Source: Streptococcus halotolerans
Lineage (GTDB): Bacteria; Bacillota; Bacilli; Lactobacillales; Streptococcaceae
Direction of reading: 5' to 3'
Assembly (NCBI RefSeq): GCF_001598035.1
Contig: NZ_CP014835.1
Span: forward strand, 1,182,001-1,246,000
Length of the DNA stretch: 64,000 nt
Positions within the stretch are counted from its first letter, which is position 1; each line of letters begins with the position of its first letter. Shown here one piece after another: positions 37,077-44,171 of this stretch. The position numbers and the translations under genes are program-made. Under the pieces are notes generated by a model. That model did not search any database. It worked only from the letters and a program-made list of their open reading frames with translations, and had not been told where the DNA came from.

Positions 37077-37484
37077 TTATCCATAAATTTCATTGAATTC
37101 TTTGAAATATCTATCAGGGATAGCAGTCATTGCCTCTTGCTGAAGTTGCATGGCTTTCAGTTTATTGGTATCACTCGCCGTCTCTTTTGCCATGATTTCA
37201 CGAGCAACAACGACCTGAACATAATATTCTTCAAGTTTAAGCTTGCGCCCCTCGGTGATCTCAGCTTCTTCTTCCTCTTTGATTTTAAGAAATTCAAAAT
37301 TTGTGATCTCGCCTTTCTCTAACGAGTAGGCAATATTCTTACGAGTTTTCCATGTTCCCAATCGGTGCTTGATTTTATCATCAGCCCAATCTGGAAGCCG
37401 TTCTCTTAGTAAATCCATTGTAACCACGCCATTATCATCGTAAACCTGATAAAGTAGTTCTTGGGTAAAGGGTGTTTGTGTCAT
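37077..37484 (-). CDS. Hypothetical protein with winged-helix-like N-terminus, 135 aa
   Basis: TQELLYQVYDDNGVVTMDLLRERLPDWADDKIKHRLGTWKTRKNI looks like a winged helix; the rest is a long charged helix (LKIKEEEEAEITEGRKLKLEEYYVQVV). Size and plan are similar to some small terminase-like or regulatory island proteins, but I cannot assign it. Ribosome site AGGAGG. Confidence 0.55.
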   Translation of the reverse strand: MTQTPFTQELLYQVYDDNGVVTMDLLRERLPDWADDKIKHRLGTWKTRKNIAYSLEKGEITNFEFLKIKEEEEAEITEGRKLKLEEYYVQVVVAREIMAKETASDTNKLKAMQLQQEAMTAIPDRYFKEFNEIYG

Positions 37485-37557
37485 TTTATCCTCCTATTTT
37501 CGGGTACAATAAAAACCCTTATCTAAGCGACAAGAGCGCAAAAATACCCTTGTCAGG

Positions 37558-37668
37558 TTGACTGAAAAGGGTACACATGATAATATATTTGTGTACCTGT
37601 TTTCAGGTCGGAGACTCTGTAACGTTATCGCTTTGGTCGGTTGAGAACGTTTCAGAGTCGTTTTTTTT
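37558..37668 (+). ncRNA. Putative small RNA unit C with operator
   Basis: TTGACT (37558-37563), a 17-base spacer and TGA-TAATAT (37578-37586) form the best promoter in the island. An inverted repeat GTACAC/GTGTAC (37571-37596) covers the -10. A CTCTG/CAGAG-based hairpin (37613-37660) and eight T end the transcript at about 37668, giving about 75 nt. Confidence 0.5.
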
Positions 37669-37669
37669 A

Positions 37670-37834
37670 TTATAGGTTATCAACAGCTTTTCTAATAACC
37701 TCTGAGGTCGTAAGATTATTTTTCTGAGAATAGTCTTTTATTTTTTGACTTTGTTCATCATTGAACCTTATCGTCACACGAAGATTTTTAGGATCATTTG
37801 TTGGTCTACCTATTTTTCGTTGATTGTCAGCCAT
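37670..37834 (-). CDS. Ribbon-helix-helix (Arc/CopG-type) repressor, 54 aa
   Basis: RVTIRFNDEQSQKIKDYSQKNNLTTSEVIRKAVDNL is a textbook RHH fold: one DNA-contacting strand and two helices. AAAGGAGGG precedes the ATG. An inverted repeat GTCTGACA/TGTCAGAC surrounds its own -10, so it is very likely autoregulated. Confidence 0.82.
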   Translation of the reverse strand: MADNQRKIGRPTNDPKNLRVTIRFNDEQSQKIKDYSQKNNLTTSEVIRKAVDNL

Positions 37835-37847
37835 AGTCCCTCCTTTC

Positions 37848-37881
37848 GTCTGACATAATTATTATAACTCTTTTGTCAGAC
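37848..37881. promoter_or_regulatory. Operator of the RHH repressor
   Basis: Perfect half-sites GTCTGACA (37848-37855) and TGTCAGAC (37874-37881) flank a minus-strand TATAAT-containing stretch 14 to 47 bases before the repressor start. Confidence 0.7.
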
Positions 37882-37987
37882 ATAAGTCAACCCATAAATC
37901 AAACTTTTTATTTTTTTACGTATTTTTATCATTTTGGGTAAAAATATGTTATCATTTACTAAAACACAACTGTAGGAGGTTTTCAAA

Positions 37988-38152
37988 ATGGCTACTAAAA
38001 CATTTACCCGTGACTTTTCATTTACAGCCGAATCAGCGGACAGCTTACTGAAAGCACTCCGTAAAGATGTAACGCCTAAAACTGTGGATGTTTCTCATAT
38101 CAAAGAGATACGTGATCCAGATGAAATTAAAGCCTTTTTTGGTGTTAAATAA
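37988..38152 (+). CDS. Antitoxin-like protein, 54 aa
   Basis: MATKTFTRDFSFTAESADSLLKAL then TVDVSHIKEIRDPDEIKAFFGVK. Short, with an N-terminal strand that may pair as an RHH and an acidic C-terminal segment suited to bind a toxin. Its stop overlaps the acetyltransferase start (TAATG), the classic antitoxin-first TA layout. Ribosome site TAGGAGG. Confidence 0.72.
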   Translation: MATKTFTRDFSFTAESADSLLKALRKDVTPKTVDVSHIKEIRDPDEIKAFFGVK

Positions 38153-38742
38153 TGGAAATCAAGGTTATGTCACTTACAGAATTGTTGGACAACTTAGAAT
38201 TAACTATTGTCCAAAATCTTCTAGAAACTTTCAAAGGTTTCACCACCCCTACTTCCACACCTCACGATGTGGAAGTCTTTTTACATTCTAAAGCAATCAC
38301 TTTTGAAAAATCGGGTGTAGCTTCTACTTATTTGCTTTTCAATCAAGAAACAAAAGAATTAGTTGGCTTCTTCTCACTTGCCAATAAGCCACTTATCTTT
38401 TCAAAGAAAGACTTCCAAGCACTTAGTAAGAGTAAACAGAAAGCGTTCAATAAACACGGTAGACGTTTAGAAAGTGGCGGTCACCAAGTGAATAGTTATC
38501 TCATCGGACAGCTTGGTAAGAATTTTGGAGTTGATTCTCCTGTATCAGGAGTTGAGTTATTAACTTTTGCTTGTCAAAAAATTCAAGAAGCTGCACGGAT
38601 TATAAACACACGTTACATCTGGATAGAATGTGACAACAACCCCAAACTCTTACAGTTTTATCAAGGTTTCGGTTTCACCCTCATCGAACCGTTCAATTCA
38701 GAAAGTGGATTAAAAGTTCTAGTGCTAAAAATCAAGAAATGA
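38152..38742 (+). CDS. GNAT-family acetyltransferase, likely TA toxin
   Basis: 196 residues. GNAT fold features: NSYLIGQLGKNFGV (motif A strand and acetyl-CoA-binding loop), LLTFACQKIQEAARI and IWIECDNNPKLLQFYQGFGF, the C-terminal motif B with the Tyr. Together with the overlapping small gene it matches GNAT toxins that acetylate aminoacyl-tRNAs (TacT/AtaT class). Rightward, opposite to the surrounding operon, so a self-contained cargo module. Confidence 0.78.
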   Translation: MEIKVMSLTELLDNLELTIVQNLLETFKGFTTPTSTPHDVEVFLHSKAITFEKSGVASTYLLFNQETKELVGFFSLANKPLIFSKKDFQALSKSKQKAFNKHGRRLESGGHQVNSYLIGQLGKNFGVDSPVSGVELLTFACQKIQEAARIINTRYIWIECDNNPKLLQFYQGFGFTLIEPFNSESGLKVLVLKIKK

Positions 38743-38801
38743 TAGTCATGCGACTGTTTTTTCTTTCAAGGTACCCTATTCAGTTTTCAAAGGTCAAAAT
38801 A

Positions 38802-38876
38802 TGTTATAATGAATATATACAACAACTAAAACCATTCAATGGCTTTTTCTTAATTTCCGTTTTAGTTGTTTTCTCC
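38802..38876 (+). ncRNA. Putative small RNA unit D
   Basis: TGT-TATAAT (38802-38810) starts a transcript that is almost wholly one hairpin: a perfect 12-bp stem (38821-38832 with 38859-38870) and a 26-base loop holding a small CCAT/ATGG stem. A second hairpin ACAC/GTGT with six T (about 38920-38948) ends read-through. Confidence 0.45.
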
Positions 38877-38977
38877 ATGAGGCTTAATAGTTTGGTCGCT
38901 AGCAAAGCCTTTCGTCTTTTACACGCCATTTATTGGTGTGTTTTTTGTTACAGCCTGTAACTCCTTTTAGCAAAAGA

Positions 38978-39235
38978 TTATCTCGCTTGCATGTCTTTCA
39001 AGAATTCTTCAAGTTCAGATCTCCCGCTAATACCTTTAATAACGTTATTATCATTCGGCGTATCCCAACCAGGCAATCCTTCTTTTAGAAGAGCTAGATC
39101 TAAATAGCGACCGCCCTCATTATTGGTTGCACTAACTTTATATCCGTTTGAAAAATGGTATATATGATGGTTAGGTTTTACAATTTCAATAGTTGCTCCC
39201 TCGATTGGGATTATTGGTACTTTATAATTTGTCAT
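38978..39235 (-). CDS. Hypothetical early protein, 85 aa
   Basis: Beta-rich (IPIEGATIEIVKPNHHIYHFSNGYKVSATN) with an acidic helical end. Second gene of the leftward early operon after the Cro-like gene, ribosome site AGGAGG. Function unknown; position suggests a replication or regulation role. Confidence 0.55.
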   Translation of the reverse strand: MTNYKVPIIPIEGATIEIVKPNHHIYHFSNGYKVSATNNEGGRYLDLALLKEGLPGWDTPNDNNVIKGISGRSELEEFLKDMQAR

Positions 39236-39276
39236 CTTATCCTCCTGTTTTTAGTACATAAAAGCGTACTCTCTTT

Positions 39277-39465
39277 CTATAAATCCTCAACAAGCCAGCT
39301 CATAACCGACTGATAAATTCGCTTTGGTGCGTCATAGTCGCCAGCTTCGATTTTAGCGAGGGTCTTTCTTGATACACTTAGGCAATCAGAAAGAGCTGTT
39401 TTAGTCATATCACGTTTAGCACGTTTGATCTTGACTTTTTGGGCAATATCCTTTGTGATTAGCAT
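39277..39465 (-). CDS. Cro-like XRE-family regulator, 62 aa
   Basis: Minimal helix-turn-helix protein: MTKTALSDCLSVSRKTLAKIEAGDY is the HTH_3 core. First gene of the leftward operon, divergent from the larger repressor across a 140-base operator region. It should play the Str/Cro part of the switch. Confidence 0.85.
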   Translation of the reverse strand: MLITKDIAQKVKIKRAKRDMTKTALSDCLSVSRKTLAKIEAGDYDAPKRIYQSVMSWLVEDL

Positions 39466-39605
39466 TTATTCACCTTCTTTCCGTTCTCTATTTGAGAACA
39501 ATTTCATTATATGTTATCAAATGGAATACGTCAAGCTTTTTTGTTCTCAAAAACGATATTTTTTAAAAAAATATGCTAACCTATTGATATGAAGGGGTTT
39601 TTAAA
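39466..39605. promoter_or_regulatory. Divergent lysogeny/excision control region
   Basis: Contains GTTCTC-TATT-TGAGAAC (about 39482-39498) and another TTGTTCTCAA (about 39540-39549), matching half-sites of one operator. Both divergent promoters must lie between. Confidence 0.6.
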
Positions 39606-40226
39606 ATGTTAAGACTTAAAGAATTACGTGAAGATAAAGGGATCGCTATAAGAAAACTTAGTGAAAAACTTGAAGATGAATATAACTTAGTCGTTAGTCC
39701 TAGCCAGCTATCTTTCTACGAAAATGAAAAAAGACGCCCTCGTGATGAAAGCATCTGGAATGATATTGCTGATTATTTCGGTGTCTCTGTTCCCTACCTA
39801 TTGGGGTATGACGATGGCACTGTTGGGGGAGTTCTTGAGTTAGCAGCTCTTGTTCAAAGTGGTAAGTTATCTATAGACTCCATAGATGACAAGGATATTA
39901 AAAAGGCTGTCAGTAGCCATATCTCAACGTTTCGTAAAGCTTCCTCAATTGTTGAAAACTTAAAAAGTGAATCCGACGAACTGGCGGAACACGCACGAAA
40001 CAATGATATATCTGACGAAATAAAATCAGCATCGAACAATGAAAACTTGGCTAATTATTATCATGACTTAAAGAAAATCATGTTCCAAATCAGCGTTAAA
40101 GAGAATTTTTCAAACGCAGAATTAAGCGAACTGCAAAAACTCAAATCTGAGCTCCTTACTTTGATAGATTTCTTGTACGAGCAAAGACTTATGCTTGATA
40201 AAATAGATACGAACAAAAACAAATGA
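39606..40226 (+). CDS. Stl/CI-like master repressor
   Basis: 206 residues. N-terminal XRE domain (LRLKELREDKGIAIRKLSEKL then SPSQLSFYENEKRRPRDESIWNDIADYFGVSVPYLLGY). The C-terminal half is helical and has no LexA/CI Ser-Lys protease motif, so RecA-driven self-cleavage is not expected. That fits Stl-type repressors, released by a helper-phage protein. Good early promoter and AAGGGG site. Confidence 0.8.
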   Translation: MLRLKELREDKGIAIRKLSEKLEDEYNLVVSPSQLSFYENEKRRPRDESIWNDIADYFGVSVPYLLGYDDGTVGGVLELAALVQSGKLSIDSIDDKDIKKAVSSHISTFRKASSIVENLKSESDELAEHARNNDISDEIKSASNNENLANYYHDLKKIMFQISVKENFSNAELSELQKLKSELLTLIDFLYEQRLMLDKIDTNKNK

Positions 40227-40363
40227 TCCATAAATCCGTAACTGTTCGCATGATTAATGGCAAGATAACACGCCTGAAGTAGAATATATTTCTGGTTTTG
40301 ATCATCAGTATCATGTTGAATGACACGGATTTTTATTTAGTCAAAAATCTTAGAAAGGAAATC

Positions 40364-41380
40364 ATGAACGAACTCCAATTTCTAATCTATACAGCAGACA
40401 ATGAAAAAGAATCAGCTAGCGTGATTATCCGTGGTGAAACTATCTGGGCTAGTCAGAAAGAGATGGCTAGGCTATTTGATGTCGGCGTTCCTGCTATCAG
40501 TAAACACTTGAAAAACATCTTTGACGAGGGCGAACTAGACAAAAAAATGGTTATTTCCAAAATGGAAACAACCACTCAACATGGTGCTATTGCTGGTAAA
40601 ACACAGACTCAAGAAGTTAGTTATTACAATCTAGACGCTATTATCTCGGTAGGCTATCGTGTTAACTCTCGTAAGGCTACTCGATTCAGACAATGGGCGA
40701 CTTCTGTACTGCGTGAGTACATGATCAAGGGCTTTGCCATGGATGATGAACGTTTGAAGCAAGGTGAAAATCTCCTAGAAAAAGATTATTTCCGTGAATT
40801 GCTTGAACGTGTCCGTTCTATCCGTGCTAGCGAGCGCCGTATCTGGTTACAAATCACTGATATTTTCGCTGAAATCTCTATCGATTATGACCCACAAAAC
40901 ACCTTGACTAAGCAATTCTATGCTGATATTCAGAACAAGTTTCATTATGCAATCACTGGGCAAACAGCAGCCGAGATCATCTATTCTAAAGCGGATCATA
41001 CAAAAGAAAACATGGGGCTAACCACTTGGAAAAACTCGCCAAACGGTCGTATACTCCAAGCAGATACACAAATAGCCAAGAATTACCTTACAGAAAAAGA
41101 AATCCGCTCCTTAGAAAGAAGCATTTCTAGCTATTTTGACTATTTGGAAAGGCAAATAGAACAACGAAAAGCCCAAACTATGCGAGATCTCGCTAAAAGC
41201 ATTGACCGCTTTCTAACTTTCCAAGAATACGATATTTTAGAGGGTCATGGTACAATTTCATCAAAAACTGCTAAAGACAAAGCTAAATTAGAGTACCAAG
41301 AGTTTAACAAGAATCAAAAAATTAACTCAGACTTTGAAAAATCTTTAAAACAGTTAACTGACAGCATATCAGAAACTTAG
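40364..41380 (+). CDS. RhuM-family protein
   Basis: 338 residues from ATG 40364 (GAAAGGAAA); a frame from 40298 is open but has no ribosome site. Virulence_RhuM family: IRGETIWASQKEMARLFDVGVPAISKHLKNIF is a winged helix, then YYNLDAIISVGYRVNS and FRQWATSVLREYMIKGF, as in KilA-N/BRO-type antirepressor-like proteins. Role unknown; in this place it may modulate the lysogeny switch or defend the host. Confidence 0.82.
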   Translation: MNELQFLIYTADNEKESASVIIRGETIWASQKEMARLFDVGVPAISKHLKNIFDEGELDKKMVISKMETTTQHGAIAGKTQTQEVSYYNLDAIISVGYRVNSRKATRFRQWATSVLREYMIKGFAMDDERLKQGENLLEKDYFRELLERVRSIRASERRIWLQITDIFAEISIDYDPQNTLTKQFYADIQNKFHYAITGQTAAEIIYSKADHTKENMGLTTWKNSPNGRILQADTQIAKNYLTEKEIRSLERSISSYFDYLERQIEQRKAQTMRDLAKSIDRFLTFQEYDILEGHGTISSKTAKDKAKLEYQEFNKNQKINSDFEKSLKQLTDSISET

Positions 41381-41556
41381 CATTTTTTTCATGCCTTTTC
41401 TAAGCGATAGTTATAGACAAATATACATCACGTTCTCTGAAAAGCTCTTAGAATCGCTGTCTCAGCATACAAAAAAGCTAACACTGTAATGGTGCTAGCT
41501 CTTTTTGTGCCATGATATATTTTTTGACAGACGTATGTCTTAAACTCTTAAAAATA

Positions 41557-41734
41557 AAAAAAGCACGGCCTGGATATTCCACCAGACGGGGCTGACGATT
41601 AGAATTGCAAGATCTAACTTCCTATTGTGCTTATTAGGCTTACCGCAAGGAAACAGTTCTTAAGCTCTGCCAAGCCATGCAACGTGCTTACAGTTACATG
41701 CCCATAACCAATGGGTTAATTAGAAAGGGGGAGA
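41557..41734. ncRNA. Structured RNA-like segment upstream of a micro-peptide
   Basis: On the minus strand AAGCAC (41626-41631 region) pairs with GTGCTT followed by seven T (41556-41570), a long-range terminator. On the plus strand the same segment would be a 5' leader of the 41734 peptide. This fits an antisense RNA over a toxin leader, but neither promoter is certain. Confidence 0.3.
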
Positions 41735-41817
41735 TGAATGGTTACTTCACCGTCTTTCTAACCTTATTTTTTCATATGCTTATGGGAGAGTCAAGAAAAA
41801 AATATTTTTTGACCTAA
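41734..41817 (+). CDS. Possible type I toxin-like peptide, 27 aa
   Basis: MNGYFTVFLTLFFHMLMGES then RKKYFLT: hydrophobic core and basic end. AAAGGGGGAG precedes it, but spacing to this ATG is short; an alternative ATG at 41738 would give only 7 residues. Call rests on peptide character and the structured leader. Confidence 0.35.
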   Translation: MNGYFTVFLTLFFHMLMGESRKKYFLT

Positions 41818-41892
41818 AATCTTTTACAAAACAACTTTTCTACTACCCCTTTAAAACGCTCCTAGAATCGTTCTCTCAACACACAAAAAAAG

Positions 41893-42096
41893 CTAGCAAC
41901 ACGCTTTAAACAAGTAATACTTTTCCAGCTCCTTGATAACGTCATCAATAGAGTGAGTTACTGGATTTTTATTAAATCTATTCAATGCTTTGATACCAAT
42001 TTCATAATCTAATTGATCTTCAATCTGTTCCGCTAAAGCATTTCTAAAAAGCTCAGATAATGTTTTACCTGTATGAACAGCATAGAAAAACTTATA
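41893..42096 (-). pseudogene. Truncated RelB/DUF6290-type antitoxin
   Basis: KTLSELFRNALAEQIEDQLD followed by NPVTHSIDDVIKELE is the core and C-terminus of RelB-like RHH antitoxins. The first strand and start codon are missing (in-frame TAG at 42097). No toxin gene is next to it. Relic of a toxin-antitoxin system. Confidence 0.7.
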
Positions 42097-42248
42097 CTAT
42101 ATTACGATTTCAAAATTAAACATAGTGATATTTGATTATATTTAGCTTTAATTTCCAATACAATAATACTATTCTGTTGTTTTGATTGTATAAAATCCCT
42201 AAAAAAGATATAGTATAAGTAACGATAGGAATGTCTCATTAACATACA

Positions 42249-42281
42249 AAAACCCCTAGCACTGCAATGCTGGGGTTTTTA
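42249..42281. terminator. Bidirectional terminator
   Basis: AAAAACCCC-AGCA / TGCT-GGGGTTTTT, directly after the small leftward operon at 42279-42583. Confidence 0.75.
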
Positions 42282-42434
42282 ATTATTATTTAAATTATAA
42301 ATATCATCATAGGGTGTAACACCTAGTTTTTCAATCAAATAGTTATTGATTTCAGGGACAGAACAATTGAATTTTCTAGCAGTAGATTCTATATCTTCAA
42401 ACCATAATTTATAATCAATTAATTCAACCGTCAT
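42279..42434 (-). CDS. Hypothetical protein, 51 aa
   Basis: MTVELIDYKLWFEDIESTAR then VPEINNYLIEKLGVTPYDDIY: acidic and helical. Its start overlaps the stop of the upstream gene, and a terminator follows. Possible second member of a two-gene TA-like or regulatory unit. Confidence 0.45.
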   Translation of the reverse strand: MTVELIDYKLWFEDIESTARKFNCSVPEINNYLIEKLGVTPYDDIYNLNNN

Positions 42435-42583
42435 TCTTTCCCCTTACGATAAAGTGGATTTTCTTTAGCTCTCTTTACACGGTTAATCGCCGATTGTGAA
42501 ACACCCGCCTCTGAGTCAAACACTTCCTTAAATCTAGCAATGTTTTTTATATCAATTTCAATTTTTTTAGTCAATACAGCCAT
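42431..42583 (-). CDS. Basic small protein, 50 aa
   Basis: MAVLTKKIEIDIKNIARFKEV followed by GVSQSAINRVKRAKENPLYR: a helix-turn-helix-like or RHH-like basic protein. Start set at ATG 42583 with AAGGAGTT; an upstream extension to 42661 has no ribosome site. Divergent from int. Confidence 0.5.
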   Translation of the reverse strand: MAVLTKKIEIDIKNIARFKEVFDSEAGVSQSAINRVKRAKENPLYRKGKE

Positions 42584-42756
42584 AGTTATCAACTCCTTAT
42601 CTATCCATATTATCCAATATTGCATATCATTATTCAATCCTAACCCTTGGAAAGTTATCATTTTCTAACCCTCTCAAACGCCATATAAGCCCCATACGTG
42701 CGTTTTAAGCCGTACCTATCTATTTACATTCTGGGTTTCTTTTGCTATCCTATACG

Positions 42757-42792
42757 TGATAATATCCTAATTCTAAGCCCATACTTGCCTGT
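42757..42792 (+). promoter_or_regulatory. int promoter and leader with shared motif
   Basis: TGA-TAATAT (42757-42765) predicts a start near 42772. The first 20 bases of the leader (CTAAGCCCATACTTGCCTGT) recur at 36985-37005 with one extra C. Confidence 0.5.
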
Positions 42793-42814
42793 TGATGTTA
42801 GAAAAGGAATTATC

Positions 42815-43978
42815 ATGACAATTAAAGAATACAAAAAACACAATGGCGAGATTGTTTATCGTGCTAAAGTTTATCTTGGTGTTGATGATCAGACAGGTAA
42901 GAAAACCATGACGACCATCACGGGGCGAACTCGTAAAGAGGTCAAACTCAAAGCTACCCAAGCCAAAGCAGATTTTATCACCAATGGAAAAACGGCCAAG
43001 CCATCACTTAATGTCACTACTTTCGAAGAACTAACGCGACTTTGGTGGCGTTCTTATGAAAGCACGGTCAAGCCAAACACAAGACAATCTATGAAAGGCA
43101 TGATAGAACTTCATATTTTGCCCCTATTTGGCTCTTATCGCTTGGATAAGCTAAACACCCCTACCGTTCAAGAACACGTCAATAACTGGGCAATACAAGC
43201 CAATAACGGCGCTGATGGCGCTTTTAGTAACTATGGTTTACTAGTCAGTACCACGAAACGGATATTACAGTACGGTGTTACCTTGCAACTGATAGATGTT
43301 AACCCTGCTCGTGATGTTGTTATCCCAAGAAAACAAGCCAAAGAGCATAAGCCAATCAAGGTCTTTACTAATCAGGAATTAAAACAATTCCTAGATTATC
43401 TAAACACTTTGGATCTATCAGAATATCGGAATTTCTTCTCCTATTGCCTATATAAGTCATTACTTGCTACTGGGTGCCGTATTAGCGAGTTATTAGCCCT
43501 TGAATGGTCTGACATTGATTTTACAAATCAAACGATCAGTATTTCAAAAACTCTTAACCGCTATAAAGGCGTTAACTCGCCGAAGTCTACCGCTAGTAAC
43601 CGTGTCATTGATATAGACAAGGCTACTATCCTACTACTCCAGCAACTCAAAAACCGTCAACGGTCTATTACTAGAGAAAGAGGATATACAGAAAAAGTCG
43701 TGTTCTCTCCGCTCACTGTTCAGTATATTCGGAGTACTTCTCTTGTTTACAGACTTAAAAAGGATTTCAAGGGCGCTGGGGTGTCTGACATAGGCTTTCA
43801 CGGCTTTCGCCATACTCACGCAAGTTTGATGATGAATGCTGGTCTAGGTTACAAAGAACTTCAGCACCGCCTCGGACATGCTACTCTAGCCATGACCATG
43901 GATACTTATAGCCATCTTTCCAAAGAGAACGCAAAAAAAGCCGTCTCAGTCTTTGAAACGGCCATCAATACTTTATAA
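42815..43978 (+). CDS. int: Tyrosine-family integrase
   Basis: 387 residues from ATG 42815 (AAAAGGAA); the longer frame from 42698 spans the promoter. N-terminal AP2-like arm-binding domain (GEIVYRAKVYLGVDDQTGKK), SAM-like core-binding domain, and catalytic domain with Arg in LLATGCRISELLALEW, HGFRHTHASLM and LGHATLAMTMDTYSH with the nucleophile Tyr. It should join attP to the ecsA/hit intergenic site. Adjacent to attR as usual. Confidence 0.95.
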   Translation: MTIKEYKKHNGEIVYRAKVYLGVDDQTGKKTMTTITGRTRKEVKLKATQAKADFITNGKTAKPSLNVTTFEELTRLWWRSYESTVKPNTRQSMKGMIELHILPLFGSYRLDKLNTPTVQEHVNNWAIQANNGADGAFSNYGLLVSTTKRILQYGVTLQLIDVNPARDVVIPRKQAKEHKPIKVFTNQELKQFLDYLNTLDLSEYRNFFSYCLYKSLLATGCRISELLALEWSDIDFTNQTISISKTLNRYKGVNSPKSTASNRVIDIDKATILLLQQLKNRQRSITRERGYTEKVVFSPLTVQYIRSTSLVYRLKKDFKGAGVSDIGFHGFRHTHASLMMNAGLGYKELQHRLGHATLAMTMDTYSHLSKENAKKAVSVFETAINTL

Positions 43979-44025
43979 ATAGATCAAGGGTGTTTTGGAT
44001 AAATTCACCCCATTTTTATAGAAAA

Positions 44026-44048
44026 GTTGGTTAAAAGGTTGGTTAAAA
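44026..44048. repeat. Integrase arm-type direct repeats (right)
   Basis: Two copies of GTTGGTTAAAA separated by one G, same orientation as the pair at 27909-27930. Confidence 0.7.
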
Positions 44049-44117
44049 TGATTTCACCACAAATCACATAACCTATAAACCTTGATATAATGCTTTTCCT
44101 AGCACCTTCATCCTATT

Positions 44118-44142
44118 TTTGATATACTAGTTTTAATTATAA
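44118..44142. repeat. attR core of the island
   Basis: Identical to 27781-27805 over 25 bases. It lies 30 bases before the hit start and overlaps the likely hit/ecsA promoter region. Confidence 0.9.
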
Positions 44143-44171
44143 CAAATTCAATCGAAAAGGTGGTTTTACAT

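Larger units (their letters stand above)
27781..44142. mobile_element. Phage-inducible chromosomal island (PICI)-like satellite, ecsA/hit site
   Basis: Bounded by 25-bp perfect direct repeats at 27781-27805 and 44118-44142. The order, from the right, is integrase, two small genes, RhuM gene, Stl-like repressor, divergent Cro-like gene, small early genes, replication genes, iteron-rich origin, capsid-like gene, ArpU-like regulator, cos-like block, HicB. No terminase, portal, tail or lysis gene is present, so it is a satellite rather than a prophage. Almost all genes except the lysogeny module and the GNAT pair point left. Confidence 0.88.

Noticed and set aside
37077..37484. Calling the 135-residue gene a small terminase
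   Set aside because: Only size and a winged-helix-like start support it; it lies far from the cos-like block and lacks a clear family motif.
38821..38845. Ten bases (AACCATTCAA) in RNA unit D that also occur in the type II-A tracrRNA anti-repeat
   Set aside because: A 10-base match is easily due to chance and the rest of the RNA shows no tracrRNA features; no cas gene is nearby.
27781..44142. Reading the island as a complete prophage
   Set aside because: No terminase, portal, protease, tail, holin or endolysin gene is present; 16 kb is also too small.
27781..44142. Reading the island as an integrative conjugative element
   Set aside because: No relaxase, coupling protein or type IV secretion gene.
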